NCBI GenBank assembly: GCA_035295665.1
Contig: DATGIQ010000046.1
Location: forward strand, 1-34,542
DNA: 34,542 nucleotides
Direction: 5' to 3'
Source of the DNA: DATGIQ01 sp035295665
Lineage (GTDB): Bacteria > Planctomycetota > Planctomycetia > Gemmatales > Gemmataceae
Part shown: positions 17,771 to 24,644 of the stretch, piece after piece
Layout of the letters: the number at the start of each line of letters is the position of its first letter
How positions within the stretch are numbered: the stretch's first letter is position 1
Made by a program: the position numbers and the translations under genes
Notes under the pieces: model-generated
The model's input: the letters and a program-made list of their open reading frames with translations, nothing else
Database searches by the model: none
What the model was told of the DNA's origin: nothing

Positions 17771-17827
17771 GCGGCGGTGCGCGGAACCGCGCGGGGCGCA
17801 TCCACACGCGGTTCTGCGCACCGCCGC
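17771..17827. repeat. REP-like palindrome, copy 2
   Basis: Two 21-base arms (17771-17791 and 17807-17827) pair at 20 of 21 positions around a 15-base loop. It lies between ada and the aminotransferase gene, both on the minus strand, so it would form a strong hairpin within any shared transcript. The right half resembles the copy at 11482-11525. Confidence 0.65.
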
Positions 17828-17846
17828 TCAACAAAAACGGACACAT

Positions 17847-18926
17847 TCAGCCGGACTGGGTATAAGCGTGCGGCAGCAGCGTTCGGACGCCGCGCTCCAG
17901 GTCCAGCAGAAACTGCTTTCGCCAAAGTCCGCCGCCGTACCCGCCCAGCTGGCCATCCTTGTTCACGACCCGATGGCAAGGAATCAGGATGGCAATCCGG
18001 TTCTGACCGTTCGCCCGGCCGACCGCACGCTGCGCCCCCCGGCGGCCCACGGCACAAGCCATCTCCTCGTAGGAGCGGGTCTGCCCATACGGAATGCGAA
18101 GGAGCTGCTCCCAGACGGCTCGTTGGAAAGCGCTGCCCGGGTAAACCAGCGGAACCGTAAACGTTTCCCGCCGATGTGCGAAATAGCTCGCCAGCTCATC
18201 CTTGAGCGTGTCGAGGTGCTTGTGATTTCCCGGGACAAAGGCGCAGGCAAACCGTTTGCGCAGGGATGCCAACTGGATTTCCAAGCGGTTCTGGTCGGTG
18301 AACTCCAGAAGACAGACGCCTTCGTTTTTTGTCGCCGCAAGCAGCGGTCCAACCGGGCTCTCGATCCAGCTGGCCACGATGCAATCCGCGCCGCGGCTCC
18401 GGCCAGGAGGTTGGCCGAACGTTTTTGCAAAGGCGTCGCGAAACCCGCTGTGCGATTCATAACCGTTGCCGAGGGCCACCTCATCTAGCTCGGCGCCGTG
18501 GCGGATCTGTTGCAGTGCCATGCCCATGCGTCTTCCCCTACAAAATGCGTGAAATGTCATGCCGTAGTGTTTCAGGAAATATCGCCGTGCTCGTGCCGGC
18601 TCAATTGCCATGCCCCGAAGGTCCGTGTCGGTCACCCGGGCTAACGGAGCCCGTTCGACCGTCGAAAGCAAACGCTGCACCCAGTGGGGCGGGCGACCGT
18701 TGGTATCGAGCGGCCGGCAGCGCTTGCATGGCCGATAGCCGGCGAAGATGGCTTCCTGAGCCGTGGGGAAATAGTCGCGATTCCGCACGAGCGGCGTCTT
18801 GGCCGAGCACGATGGCCGGCAGAAAATGCCCGTGGTGCGGACGCCCACGAAGAAGATGCCATCGTAGGAAGCGTCGCGTTCCTTTACCGCTTGCTCCATT
18901 TCCTGCGTCGAAGGCAAACCGATCAT
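17847..18926 (-). CDS. ada: Ada: DNA methyl-repair protein and transcription activator
   Basis: A 359-residue Ada protein. Family knowledge: the N-terminal domain takes methyl groups from DNA phosphotriesters, which turns the protein into an activator of alkylation-repair genes, while the C-terminal domain repairs O6-methylguanine. In the sequence, the zinc site is GIFCRPSC with CKRC (cysteines at about 36, 40, 67, 70; the first is the methyl acceptor). An AraC-type helix-turn-helix follows (about 85-175: PARARRYFLKHYGMTFHAF, LDEVALGNGYESHSGFRDAF). The C-terminal methyltransferase has IPCHRVVNKDG with the acceptor cysteine at about 317. All parts are complete, in the same order as E. coli Ada and about the same length (354 residues there). 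No AlkB or AlkA partner is in view. Confidence 0.95.
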   Translation of the reverse strand: MIGLPSTQEMEQAVKERDASYDGIFFVGVRTTGIFCRPSCSAKTPLVRNRDYFPTAQEAIFAGYRPCKRCRPLDTNGRPPHWVQRLLSTVERAPLARVTDTDLRGMAIEPARARRYFLKHYGMTFHAFCRGRRMGMALQQIRHGAELDEVALGNGYESHSGFRDAFAKTFGQPPGRSRGADCIVASWIESPVGPLLAATKNEGVCLLEFTDQNRLEIQLASLRKRFACAFVPGNHKHLDTLKDELASYFAHRRETFTVPLVYPGSAFQRAVWEQLLRIPYGQTRSYEEMACAVGRRGAQRAVGRANGQNRIAILIPCHRVVNKDGQLGGYGGGLWRKQFLLDLERGVRTLLPHAYTQSG

Positions 18927-19066
18927 GATAGCATCCTAGCGCGCCGGCCGAGGTCTCGGCTACCGATTTTTGAGCGCGATCATCGAAAACTGTGGCTGGG
19001 GTGAGAACTCATTCTGGAGCGTAGTCCGCCGGAGGATTGCGGGCGGAAAGAATGCCGCGGATCGGC

Positions 19067-19095
19067 TTGCTTACGGTGCGGGAGCGTGGTACATT
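19067..19095 (+). promoter_or_regulatory. Sigma-70-type promoter of the 6S RNA candidate
   Basis: TTGCTT (19067-19072) and TACATT (19090-19095) are separated by exactly 17 bases, close to the TTGACA/TATAAT consensus. Transcription would begin near 19102-19104, just before the folded RNA described next. The box pair fits a housekeeping sigma factor. Confidence 0.6.
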
Positions 19096-19102
19096 CTCTC
19101 AA

Positions 19103-19312
19103 GAAGCTAGTAACCTGGCTTCGGTTACCTCTGCGGTGTTCGTGTAAGACGTATACTTTTGAAGAACCGATGCATTACCCGCAGGGAGCCGATCATTGAT
19201 CCGGGGCTTGCAAGCCCACCCAATGGAGTGGGATCCGAAAACCGGGTCTGAGGCACCCATTTACACTGCGGGTTCTCAAAAGCGTCTAGACGGCACAGGC
19301 GGAGGTCTTTTC
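19103..19312 (+). ncRNA. ssrS: 6S RNA candidate
   Basis: A folded, non-coding stretch of about 200 bases between ada and the TIGR03067 gene. 6S RNA binds the main RNA polymerase holoenzyme and mimics an open promoter. Here the 5' side has CTCTGCGGTGTTCG, close to the 5' block of many 6S RNAs. The closing stem pairs ACCTCTGC (19127-19134) with GCGGAGGT (19299-19306), with one G-U. An inner stem pairs ACCCGCAG (19177-19184) with CTGCGGGT (19266-19273). CAGGGAGCCGATCATT next to it resembles the CCTGAGCCGATA block of the E. coli RNA. Hairpins GGGCTT/AAGCCC and CCCAC/GTGGG lie at the tip. A promoter sits upstream and a TCTTTTCTT run ends it. No decisive covariance search could be run. Confidence 0.75.
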
Positions 19313-19351
19313 TTGCGCCGGGGCAATCCCTTGCGGCTGCTGAGTCGTATC

Positions 19352-20437
19352 CTATGGATTGACTTTTTTCCACACGCTGAGCGTTTGCTGATCCCCTGCC
19401 TTCGTAGCGAATTCCTTTGGACGCTCTTTTCCTGGGACCGCGAAACAGAAGCGGACCTGATCTCCGTCCCACTCGTAAACGCCGTACTGCTTTTTCCCCT
19501 TGTTTGGGCCCTCAGCCATGGTGTAATCGATTGTCTTCGGTTTTTTTGACATGTCGAGGGTAAATGTGGCCTGGAGCATCACCTGGCCACTGAAGGTCAC
19601 CGTTGTTTCCTTTCCCTTGGCTACCCGCTTCCAGAGCTTGAGGAGACCCTCCGGAACGCGTTGACCGTCGTGCTCGCCGGAGACCATGGACCACTCTCCT
19701 TGCAAACGGCTGAATTCCTTGTCGAGCGTCTCCGAGTTCTTCTCCTCGGCTTGGCGCTGGAGAATTTCGAGAGCAAAGCCGCTCCCAACCTTGGTGACGA
19801 ACTCTACGGGGCGAGTGTTACCAGCCAGGGCAAGACAAATCTTCCAGGTATCCCCATCCAGCTCGTAGATACCCAAATTCGTCTTCCCTTTCTCGGGGCC
19901 TTCTGTGAACACCAAGTCCAGCTTCTTGGGCGTGCTGTTCTGATCAAGCTTCAAAGTACCTTTGTAAGCCGCCCCCATCGAGATCGTAGTGAAGGCATCA
20001 TCCTGGACGATAATCTTGGAACCCTGGAACGCAGGTCCCACTATTTTGGCACCGTCGATTTCTAGCGCGGCGACGTTCCAGGTGCCTTGTAGTTTCTTGA
20101 GTTCGGCCTTCCTTCGGGCTTCCTCGCCGGCATCCGCGGCAGGGGAGGGCGCACGGAGCAACGCGGGAGCTTCCCTCCGCGGGCTCTGATCCGCGGCCAG
20201 CATGCGGACCGTGAACAAACTGGCGCCAAGCATGCCCACCGCGAACAGCACCGCGGCCACGAACTTTAACTGGGACCACCACATGGTCTTCAAGACTCCT
20301 TCGGTTAGAGCCAATGCGTGTGCAGAGAGAGCACCAAGACCGGTTGCGTTGCCGGCCGCAAAGGATGCCGCCGCCCGTATGGTTGTCTCCAGAAGTGGCT
20401 CCGGCACGGCGTTCACCGATCGCGTTCCGCAATCCAT
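19352..20437 (-). CDS. TIGR03067 double-domain protein with leftover sigma-factor tail (truncated)
   Basis: A 361-residue frame. Residues about 110-230 and 240-358 are two TIGR03067 domains, a planctomycete family (LKKLQGTWNVAALEIDG and FSRLQGEWSMVSGEHDG; each ends with a GIYELDGDTWKICLA- or GVYEWDGDQVRFCFA-type block). The first 80 residues are not a normal start: VPEPLLETTIRAAASFAAG, ALTEGVLKTMWWSQLK and a membrane helix are the linker that joins planctomycete sigma-70 factors to C-terminal sensor domains; compare STVKTATNLLPAAQAVAAG in the sigma/WD40 gene at 24645-25965. Sigma regions 2 and 4 are gone. The upstream end runs into the LOG gene with a 25-base overlap and there is no good ribosome site. 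It is probably a decapitated sigma-TIGR03067 fusion, perhaps not expressed. Confidence 0.75.
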   Translation of the reverse strand: MDCGTRSVNAVPEPLLETTIRAAASFAAGNATGLGALSAHALALTEGVLKTMWWSQLKFVAAVLFAVGMLGASLFTVRMLAADQSPRREAPALLRAPSPAADAGEEARRKAELKKLQGTWNVAALEIDGAKIVGPAFQGSKIIVQDDAFTTISMGAAYKGTLKLDQNSTPKKLDLVFTEGPEKGKTNLGIYELDGDTWKICLALAGNTRPVEFVTKVGSGFALEILQRQAEEKNSETLDKEFSRLQGEWSMVSGEHDGQRVPEGLLKLWKRVAKGKETTVTFSGQVMLQATFTLDMSKKPKTIDYTMAEGPNKGKKQYGVYEWDGDQVRFCFAVPGKERPKEFATKAGDQQTLSVWKKVNP

Positions 20438-20997
20438 TTCGGCGTTTCCGCCGCCGGTCGGTACTGGGCGAGGAGATCGAGCAACTGCTCAGGATCGTCG
20501 GCTTCCAGCAAGAGGCGGCGGTGCGCGGGGCGGAGAAAACCTTCACGAACAGCATGATCGAGCCAGGCACGCAGCGGATCAAAGTAGCCCGCCACGTTGA
20601 GCAGGCCGATCGGTTTGGCATGCAGTCCTAGCTGGGCCCAGGTGAGAATCTCACACAGCTCATCGGCCGTGCCAAAGGCTCCCGGCAACGCAGCGAAACC
20701 ATCTGCCAGATCGGCCATCCGCGCCTTGCGCTGATGCATGGTCGCAACGACGTGGAGCTCTGTGAGTCCGGTCTGAGCCAATTCCTTGTCAACCAGAGCT
20801 TGTGGGATCACGCCGATCACCGCGCCGCCCGCCGCCAAGACGCTGTCGGCGAGGATCCCCATCAAGCCGACGTGTCCACCGCCATAGACCAATCCCAGGC
20901 CGCGGGCAACCAACGCGTTGCCCAGCTGTCGGGTGGCCTCGGCGTAAACCGCTCGGCTACCGGCATTCGATCCACAGAAAATGCATACGCGCTGCAT
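20413..20997 (-). CDS. LOG-family (TIGR00730) nucleoside-monophosphate phosphoribohydrolase
   Basis: A 194-residue Rossmann-fold protein of the LOG family (lysine decarboxylase-like, TIGR00730). Plant and bacterial members release the base from cytokinin or purine nucleoside 5'-monophosphates. The sequence shows VCIFCGSNAGS at the start, VYGGGHVGLMG about 37-47, the RKARM block about 90-94 and the catalytic block LPGAFGTADE about 104-113 with E113. The usual PGGxGTxxE is changed: the second glycine is alanine here. Length is normal. The start has a strong ribosome site (GGGGAGGA). It overlaps the truncated sigma-TIGR03067 gene by 25 bases at its 3' end, an arrangement probably made by a deletion. 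Confidence 0.88.
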   Translation of the reverse strand: MQRVCIFCGSNAGSRAVYAEATRQLGNALVARGLGLVYGGGHVGLMGILADSVLAAGGAVIGVIPQALVDKELAQTGLTELHVVATMHQRKARMADLADGFAALPGAFGTADELCEILTWAQLGLHAKPIGLLNVAGYFDPLRAWLDHAVREGFLRPAHRRLLLEADDPEQLLDLLAQYRPAAETPKWIAERDR

Positions 20998-21154
20998 CGT
21001 GTCCTCCCCCTCAAGGATAGAGACCGCACATGCTTGAAAAAAGACGAAAAGAGCGTGCCGCCCCGTTCATGGTCCACTGTCGAATCCCGCATGGTGACAT
21101 AGAGTGAAAGAATAGCCTGCGCGGCAGGCATCAGTTTTTCGGAGAGCTCGGGGT

Positions 21155-21586
21155 ATGGATCTGTTCCTGCAACAGCATAGCGGCTCGTTGACGATCTTGA
21201 TTCTCAGTACATTGGTATTTGTGACGTTGCTGATCCTGGTTCCCCAATTGTTGCGGACCCATCAGCACACGGTCGAGCTAATGCACGCCGAACAGATGCG
21301 TGCCCTGGAACAAGGATTACCCGTGTCGCGCCCGGATGAGCGTTCGGTGTTTGCTGGCCGGACGGCCTTGCTGGTGCCGATCGTATCCGTGTGCACAGCT
21401 GGAACCGTCACCTGTTTTCTCGTAGCGTACCGATCGGAGAATTTGCTCTCGGTGACGCTGGGCGTTTGGTGCGTGGTCGGGGTCGTCAGCCTGGCCGCCA
21501 TCAGTGGCGGAATCGCGTTGCTGGTCCGCCTGGCGCAAATGCACACGGGTACAGAAGAGTATCAGGATCATCCATCAGAGACGTAG
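21155..21586 (+). CDS. Small membrane protein, unknown function
   Basis: A 143-residue membrane protein with three hydrophobic segments: about 12-33 (TILILSTLVFVTLLILVP), 72-92 (LLVPIVSVCTAGTVTCFLVA) and 99-124 (VTLGVWCVVGVVSLAAISGG). A hydrophilic loop with HTVELMHAEQMRALEQGLP lies between the first two. GGAGAG is upstream of the ATG. I recognise no family; the loop could face the cytoplasm. It is oriented away from the LOG gene and ends 17 bases before the integrase remnant. Confidence 0.7.
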   Translation: MDLFLQQHSGSLTILILSTLVFVTLLILVPQLLRTHQHTVELMHAEQMRALEQGLPVSRPDERSVFAGRTALLVPIVSVCTAGTVTCFLVAYRSENLLSVTLGVWCVVGVVSLAAISGGIALLVRLAQMHTGTEEYQDHPSET

Positions 21587-21602
21587 TCCCCAAGTGCATG
21601 AG

Positions 21603-21960
21603 TTACTCGGCCGCCGATTTTAGGCGGTTGATCTGCAGGTCCTCCAGGCCTTTCCATTCGGGATCCTCGACGGTGATCTCCTGGATGCGCTCGCAGGGGT
21701 GGGCGGCCAGGAACGGGCGCTGCTTGTAGATTTAGGAGGCGGCGTGCTTCAGGGTGGCCAGCCCGCGGTTGATGCTGGTCGGCGTCAGCTTGCGCTCTTT
21801 GCGCAGGTATTTCAGAAAGCCTTCGGTCAGCGAGCGCGTCCAGTGGTTGGGGTGGTCGGTGCCGGCGACGGCGTGCTCTTTTTGCGCGAATGCCGGCGCG
21901 TAGTGACAGGGTCGGGATCGCCCTTGCGCCGAGCTGCCTGGGAGTGTTTTTTCGGGCCAT
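21603..21960 (-). pseudogene. Tyrosine recombinase (phage integrase) N-terminal remnant
   Basis: On the minus strand, from about 21890 to 21603, one frame reads WTRSLTEGFLKYLRKERKLT, then PTSINRGLATLKHAAS, a TAA stop at 21732-21734, then IYKQRPFLAAHPCERIQ and VEDPEWKGLEDLQINRLKSA before a final stop. This is the SAM-like, DNA-binding half of a tyrosine recombinase, and the last part is where the catalytic domain would begin. An ATG at 21960 (MARKNTPRQLG) is in a different frame, so a frameshift lies between. The catalytic Arg-His-Arg-Tyr part is absent. It is a dead fragment of a mobile element; the identity is inferred by eye. Confidence 0.55.
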
Positions 21961-21973
21961 CGGGAGGTGTTTA

Positions 21974-22062
21974 TACCTTATTTCATGCACAGTTTTATGC
22001 TTTCGCCGACCCGCATCCGGGCGAAAACGCCGCGGTGATGCCGGTTAGCATGAAATAAGGTA
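21974..22062. repeat. 89-bp cruciform: 15-bp inverted repeat with inner stem
   Basis: TACCTTATTTCATGC (21974-21988) and its exact reverse complement GCATGAAATAAGGTA (22048-22062) enclose 59 bases. Inside, TTTCGCC/GGCGAAA forms a second stem. The block lies just upstream of the integrase remnant, so it may be a recombination site, an element end pair, or a tiny non-autonomous element. It lacks the GTTRRRY core of an integron attC site. Confidence 0.65.
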
Positions 22063-22136
22063 CATTGCCTGGCGCGCATAGAAAGGGGGAAGTTGCGCCA
22101 ACAAGCGGGACTGCGGGCTGCGTGTCGGATGCGAGG

Positions 22137-22164
22137 CCGACTCCTCCTCTTGAAAGAGAGTCGG
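22137..22164 (-). terminator. Hairpin downstream of the WD40 fragment
   Basis: CCGACTC (22137-22143) pairs with GAGTCGG (22158-22164), and an inner pairing CTCTT/AAGAG strengthens the loop. It lies 56 bases past the stop of the interrupted sigma/WD40 gene on that strand and could be its terminator, although no T-run follows. Bases 22063-22136 and 22165-22219 show nothing else. Confidence 0.35.
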
Positions 22165-22219
22165 TCTGTTAAAGCGGATTTGCTCGATAGCAGTAACCCA
22201 ATGTACCATTTCCGCGTCG

Positions 22220-22969
22220 CTACGGTTGTTTCGTGGTTAGCGAGTCCAGGGGCACGAGCCTGATTTCACCAACCGTTTTCCCATGGGCTTTGACGACGCC
22301 TTCGGAGTATGTCACTATTTCATTGCCCCCGCTGAAGGCCAAGCGCTTGCCATCGGGGGAGAATGCCACGGTAAACACAGGAACGTTCACGTTAGGGAGA
22401 GCGTATTTTCGTTCTCCGGTGTGCGCATCCCAGACGTTGACCTCCCCGCTCAGCTTGTTGCCCTCCTGCAGTCGCCCTCCCGTCGCCAACAGAGTTCCGT
22501 CCGGAGAAAACGTCCCTGCCGTGACCCAACTTTTGTTTCCTCGCAGTATCCGTTGCACTTTGGCCGTCTGCACGTCCCAGAGTTTCACCGTCTTATCACG
22601 ACGGCTTACGCTGGCCAGCATCTTCCCATCGGGGGAAAAAGCGATCCAAATGGAGGCCGCACTATCCTTCTCCCACACGTTTTTGAATGCGCCGGTCTGA
22701 CCGTCGAAGACCCTCAGCTTGGTATCCGGTGCAGCGATAGCCAGTAGCCTTCCGTCCGGTGAAAACGCCAGAGCGCTCACCTGGCGCTCAAGAGCCCAGT
22801 CCGGTGCAGGCTCCGCTGTCTCCTTCAGCCGGGCTTTTACTTTCTCGTTTGGTACATCCCACAAGGTCAGGAAGCAGCCGCCTTCTACAGAAACACTGGC
22901 ACCACCCAGTGCTAGAGTTCTTCCATCCGGAGAAAACACGAGAGTGCTCACGGCGCACCGGACGCCTAG
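22220..22969 (-). pseudogene. 3' part of sigma-70/WD40 fusion gene, cut off by IS insertion
   Basis: About 248 codons, all WD40 repeats: STLVFSPDGRTLALGG, VSALAFSPDGRLLAIAA, IWIAFSPDGKMLASVS, VTAGTFSPDGTLLATGG and VFTVAFSPDGKRLAFSG, each with a WD-type strand such as VKLWDVQT or VNVWDAHTG. This fits part of a beta-propeller. The 5' side is broken at the CTAG duplication next to the IS1380-type element; the rest of the gene is at 24645-25965. A GTG at 22951 could in principle restart translation, but there is no evidence for it. The frame agrees exactly with the 5' part once the element is removed. Confidence 0.85.
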
Positions 22970-22983
22970 CCCGGATTATTCAT
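22970..22983 (+). repeat. IS left terminal inverted repeat
   Basis: CCCGGATTATTCAT, the exact reverse complement of the right end at 24631-24644. CTAG directly before it (22966-22969) is the target duplication. Confidence 0.9.
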
Positions 22984-23061
22984 TAGGAACAAGATAAAAA
23001 GCCTCTGCGTTCGTCTTACTTGTTGAAGCATCAAGTATTGTGACGAGAGCCGAGGCTTACC

Positions 23062-24507
23062 ATGAGTATACACCCTGTCTGGCATGGCACCTTCACTTTT
23101 TTCGAGGAGCTGGCCGTCGTCGTCGAGCCCTCGTCGGCTCAACTGTCCAGTGATGCCGGCCTGTTGCTCTTCCGCCAACTCGACGAACACCTCGGGCTCA
23201 CCCGCCAGTTCGCGGACGCCCTCGACGACCCGCGTGCCCCCGAGCGCATTGACCACACCTTTCGGGAGATGGTCCGCTCCCGCGTCTACGGAATCCTCGC
23301 TGCCTACGAGGACCAGAATGACCACGACGTCCTTCGCGCCGACCCCATCTTCAAGCTCGTGGCCGGCCGCTCTCCCGACGCGGAGGATCTGGCCAGCCAG
23401 CCGACCCTGTCACGCTTCGAGAATGCCATCAACATTGCTTCGCTCAAGCGCCTGCGTGACGTCCTCATCGATCAGTTCATCGCCTCGTTCGCCACACCGC
23501 CCAGGCACCTGACCTTCGACCTGGATGCGGTCGACGACCCCGCCCACGGCGCGCAGCAACTGGTGTTGTTCCACGGCTTCTTCGACCAGTACCAGTATTT
23601 CCCTGCCTTCATCACCTGCGCCGACAACGACCAGGTCGTGCTGCTGTCGCTTCGGCCCGGCGCCGTGCATGCCGCCCTGGGCGCCGACGACGACCTGGAA
23701 TACCTGGTGCGGCGACTGCGTCAGACCTGGCCCGGCGTGCGCATCCGGGTACGCGGCGACGCCGGCTACGGCGTCCCCTGGATGTACGCCGTCTGCGAGC
23801 GTCTCGACCTCGATTACACCTTTGGCCTGGCGGCCAACAGCGTCCTCAAGCGGCGCAGTGATGCCGTGCTGGCCCAGGCGGTCGGGGCGTATGAGGCCAG
23901 CGGGCAGCCCCAGCGTCTGTTCACGGCCTTCTGGTACCAGGCCGGCTCCTGGCCGCTGCCGCGCTGGGTGGTGGTCAAGGCCGAAGCCAACGCCCAAGGG
24001 ACCAACCGCCGCTTTGTCGTCACCAATCGACCGGGGGCGTTCGTACTGCCGCAAGCGGCCTACGACGACTATGCCGGACGGGGCGAGAGCGAGAACCGCA
24101 ACAAGGAACTCAAGTGCGACCTGGCGGTGGATCGCACCAGTGACCATCGTTTCCTGGCCAACTTCTTCCGCTTGTACCTCCACGCGCTGGCTCTGAACCT
24201 GTTGGTGCGTCTCCGGCGGCAGGTGGCCGCTCCCCCGCCACCCGTGGCAGCGCCGGTGCCGGCCGAGGCGCTGACGGGCGCAGCGCGGCAGCGTTATTTT
24301 CGGCAGCGCCGGCGACAAGACCCGCTGGGCGAGGGGCAGCCATGCACGTGGCGAAGTATGGTCATCAAGGTGGCCGCAGAAGTCGTCGTCAGCGCCCGTC
24401 GTATCCTCGTGCGTCTCTCGAGTTCGTGGCCGCACCTGCATTGGTATCAACAGCTCTGTGCCCAGCTCGCTTCGGGCACGCGTGTGGCCCCGATGCCGAG
24501 CGGTTAA
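23062..24507 (+). CDS. IS1380-family transposase
   Basis: A 481-residue DDE transposase inside the 1675-bp element, with the start ATG 78 bases after the left end. Family hallmarks include DAGLLLFRQLDEHLGL near residue 31, YEDQNDHDVLRADPIFKLV about 82-100, LASQPTLSRFEN about 110-121, the first catalytic Asp region FDLDAVDDPAHG about 152-163, the second Asp in VRGDAGYGVPW about 230-240, and the Glu region ESENRNKELKCDL about 342-353. The C-terminal part is arginine- and proline-rich. The enzyme cuts and joins the inverted ends. Length is usual for the family and there is no frameshift. It should be active unless regulated. Confidence 0.93.
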   Translation: MSIHPVWHGTFTFFEELAVVVEPSSAQLSSDAGLLLFRQLDEHLGLTRQFADALDDPRAPERIDHTFREMVRSRVYGILAAYEDQNDHDVLRADPIFKLVAGRSPDAEDLASQPTLSRFENAINIASLKRLRDVLIDQFIASFATPPRHLTFDLDAVDDPAHGAQQLVLFHGFFDQYQYFPAFITCADNDQVVLLSLRPGAVHAALGADDDLEYLVRRLRQTWPGVRIRVRGDAGYGVPWMYAVCERLDLDYTFGLAANSVLKRRSDAVLAQAVGAYEASGQPQRLFTAFWYQAGSWPLPRWVVVKAEANAQGTNRRFVVTNRPGAFVLPQAAYDDYAGRGESENRNKELKCDLAVDRTSDHRFLANFFRLYLHALALNLLVRLRRQVAAPPPPVAAPVPAEALTGAARQRYFRQRRRQDPLGEGQPCTWRSMVIKVAAEVVVSARRILVRLSSSWPHLHWYQQLCAQLASGTRVAPMPSG

Positions 24508-24630
24508 CCCAGGGACAACCCGGAACCACTTTGGGGGAAAGGGGGTGGTGCGCCCGCCGTTGGTAAATCCGCGCGACTTCCCCAGGGCCAGCGCCATGCC
24601 GACCCCAGTCGAATCGCGCACGAGCCGCTT

Positions 24631-24644
24631 ATGAATAATCCGGG
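24631..24644 (+). repeat. IS right terminal inverted repeat
   Basis: ATGAATAATCCGGG, followed by CTAG (24645-24648), the second copy of the target duplication. Confidence 0.9.

Larger units (their letters stand above)
22970..24644 (+). mobile_element. Intact IS1380-family insertion sequence
   Basis: A 1675-bp element with perfect 14-bp terminal inverted repeats and a single transposase gene (23062-24507). It is flanked by CTAG at 22966-22969 and 24645-24648, which fits the 4-bp target duplications known in this family. Removing the element plus one CTAG joins 1321 and 746 bases into 2067 bases (689 codons), continuing the sigma/WD40 frame as ADDLGVRCAVSTLVFSPDG. Everything needed for movement appears intact, so the insertion looks recent. 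Confidence 0.92.

Noticed and set aside
21974..22062. Integron attC site
   Set aside because: The inverted-repeat ends do not carry the GTTRRRY/RYYYAAC core pair; GTTAGCA near 22045 fails at the third purine.
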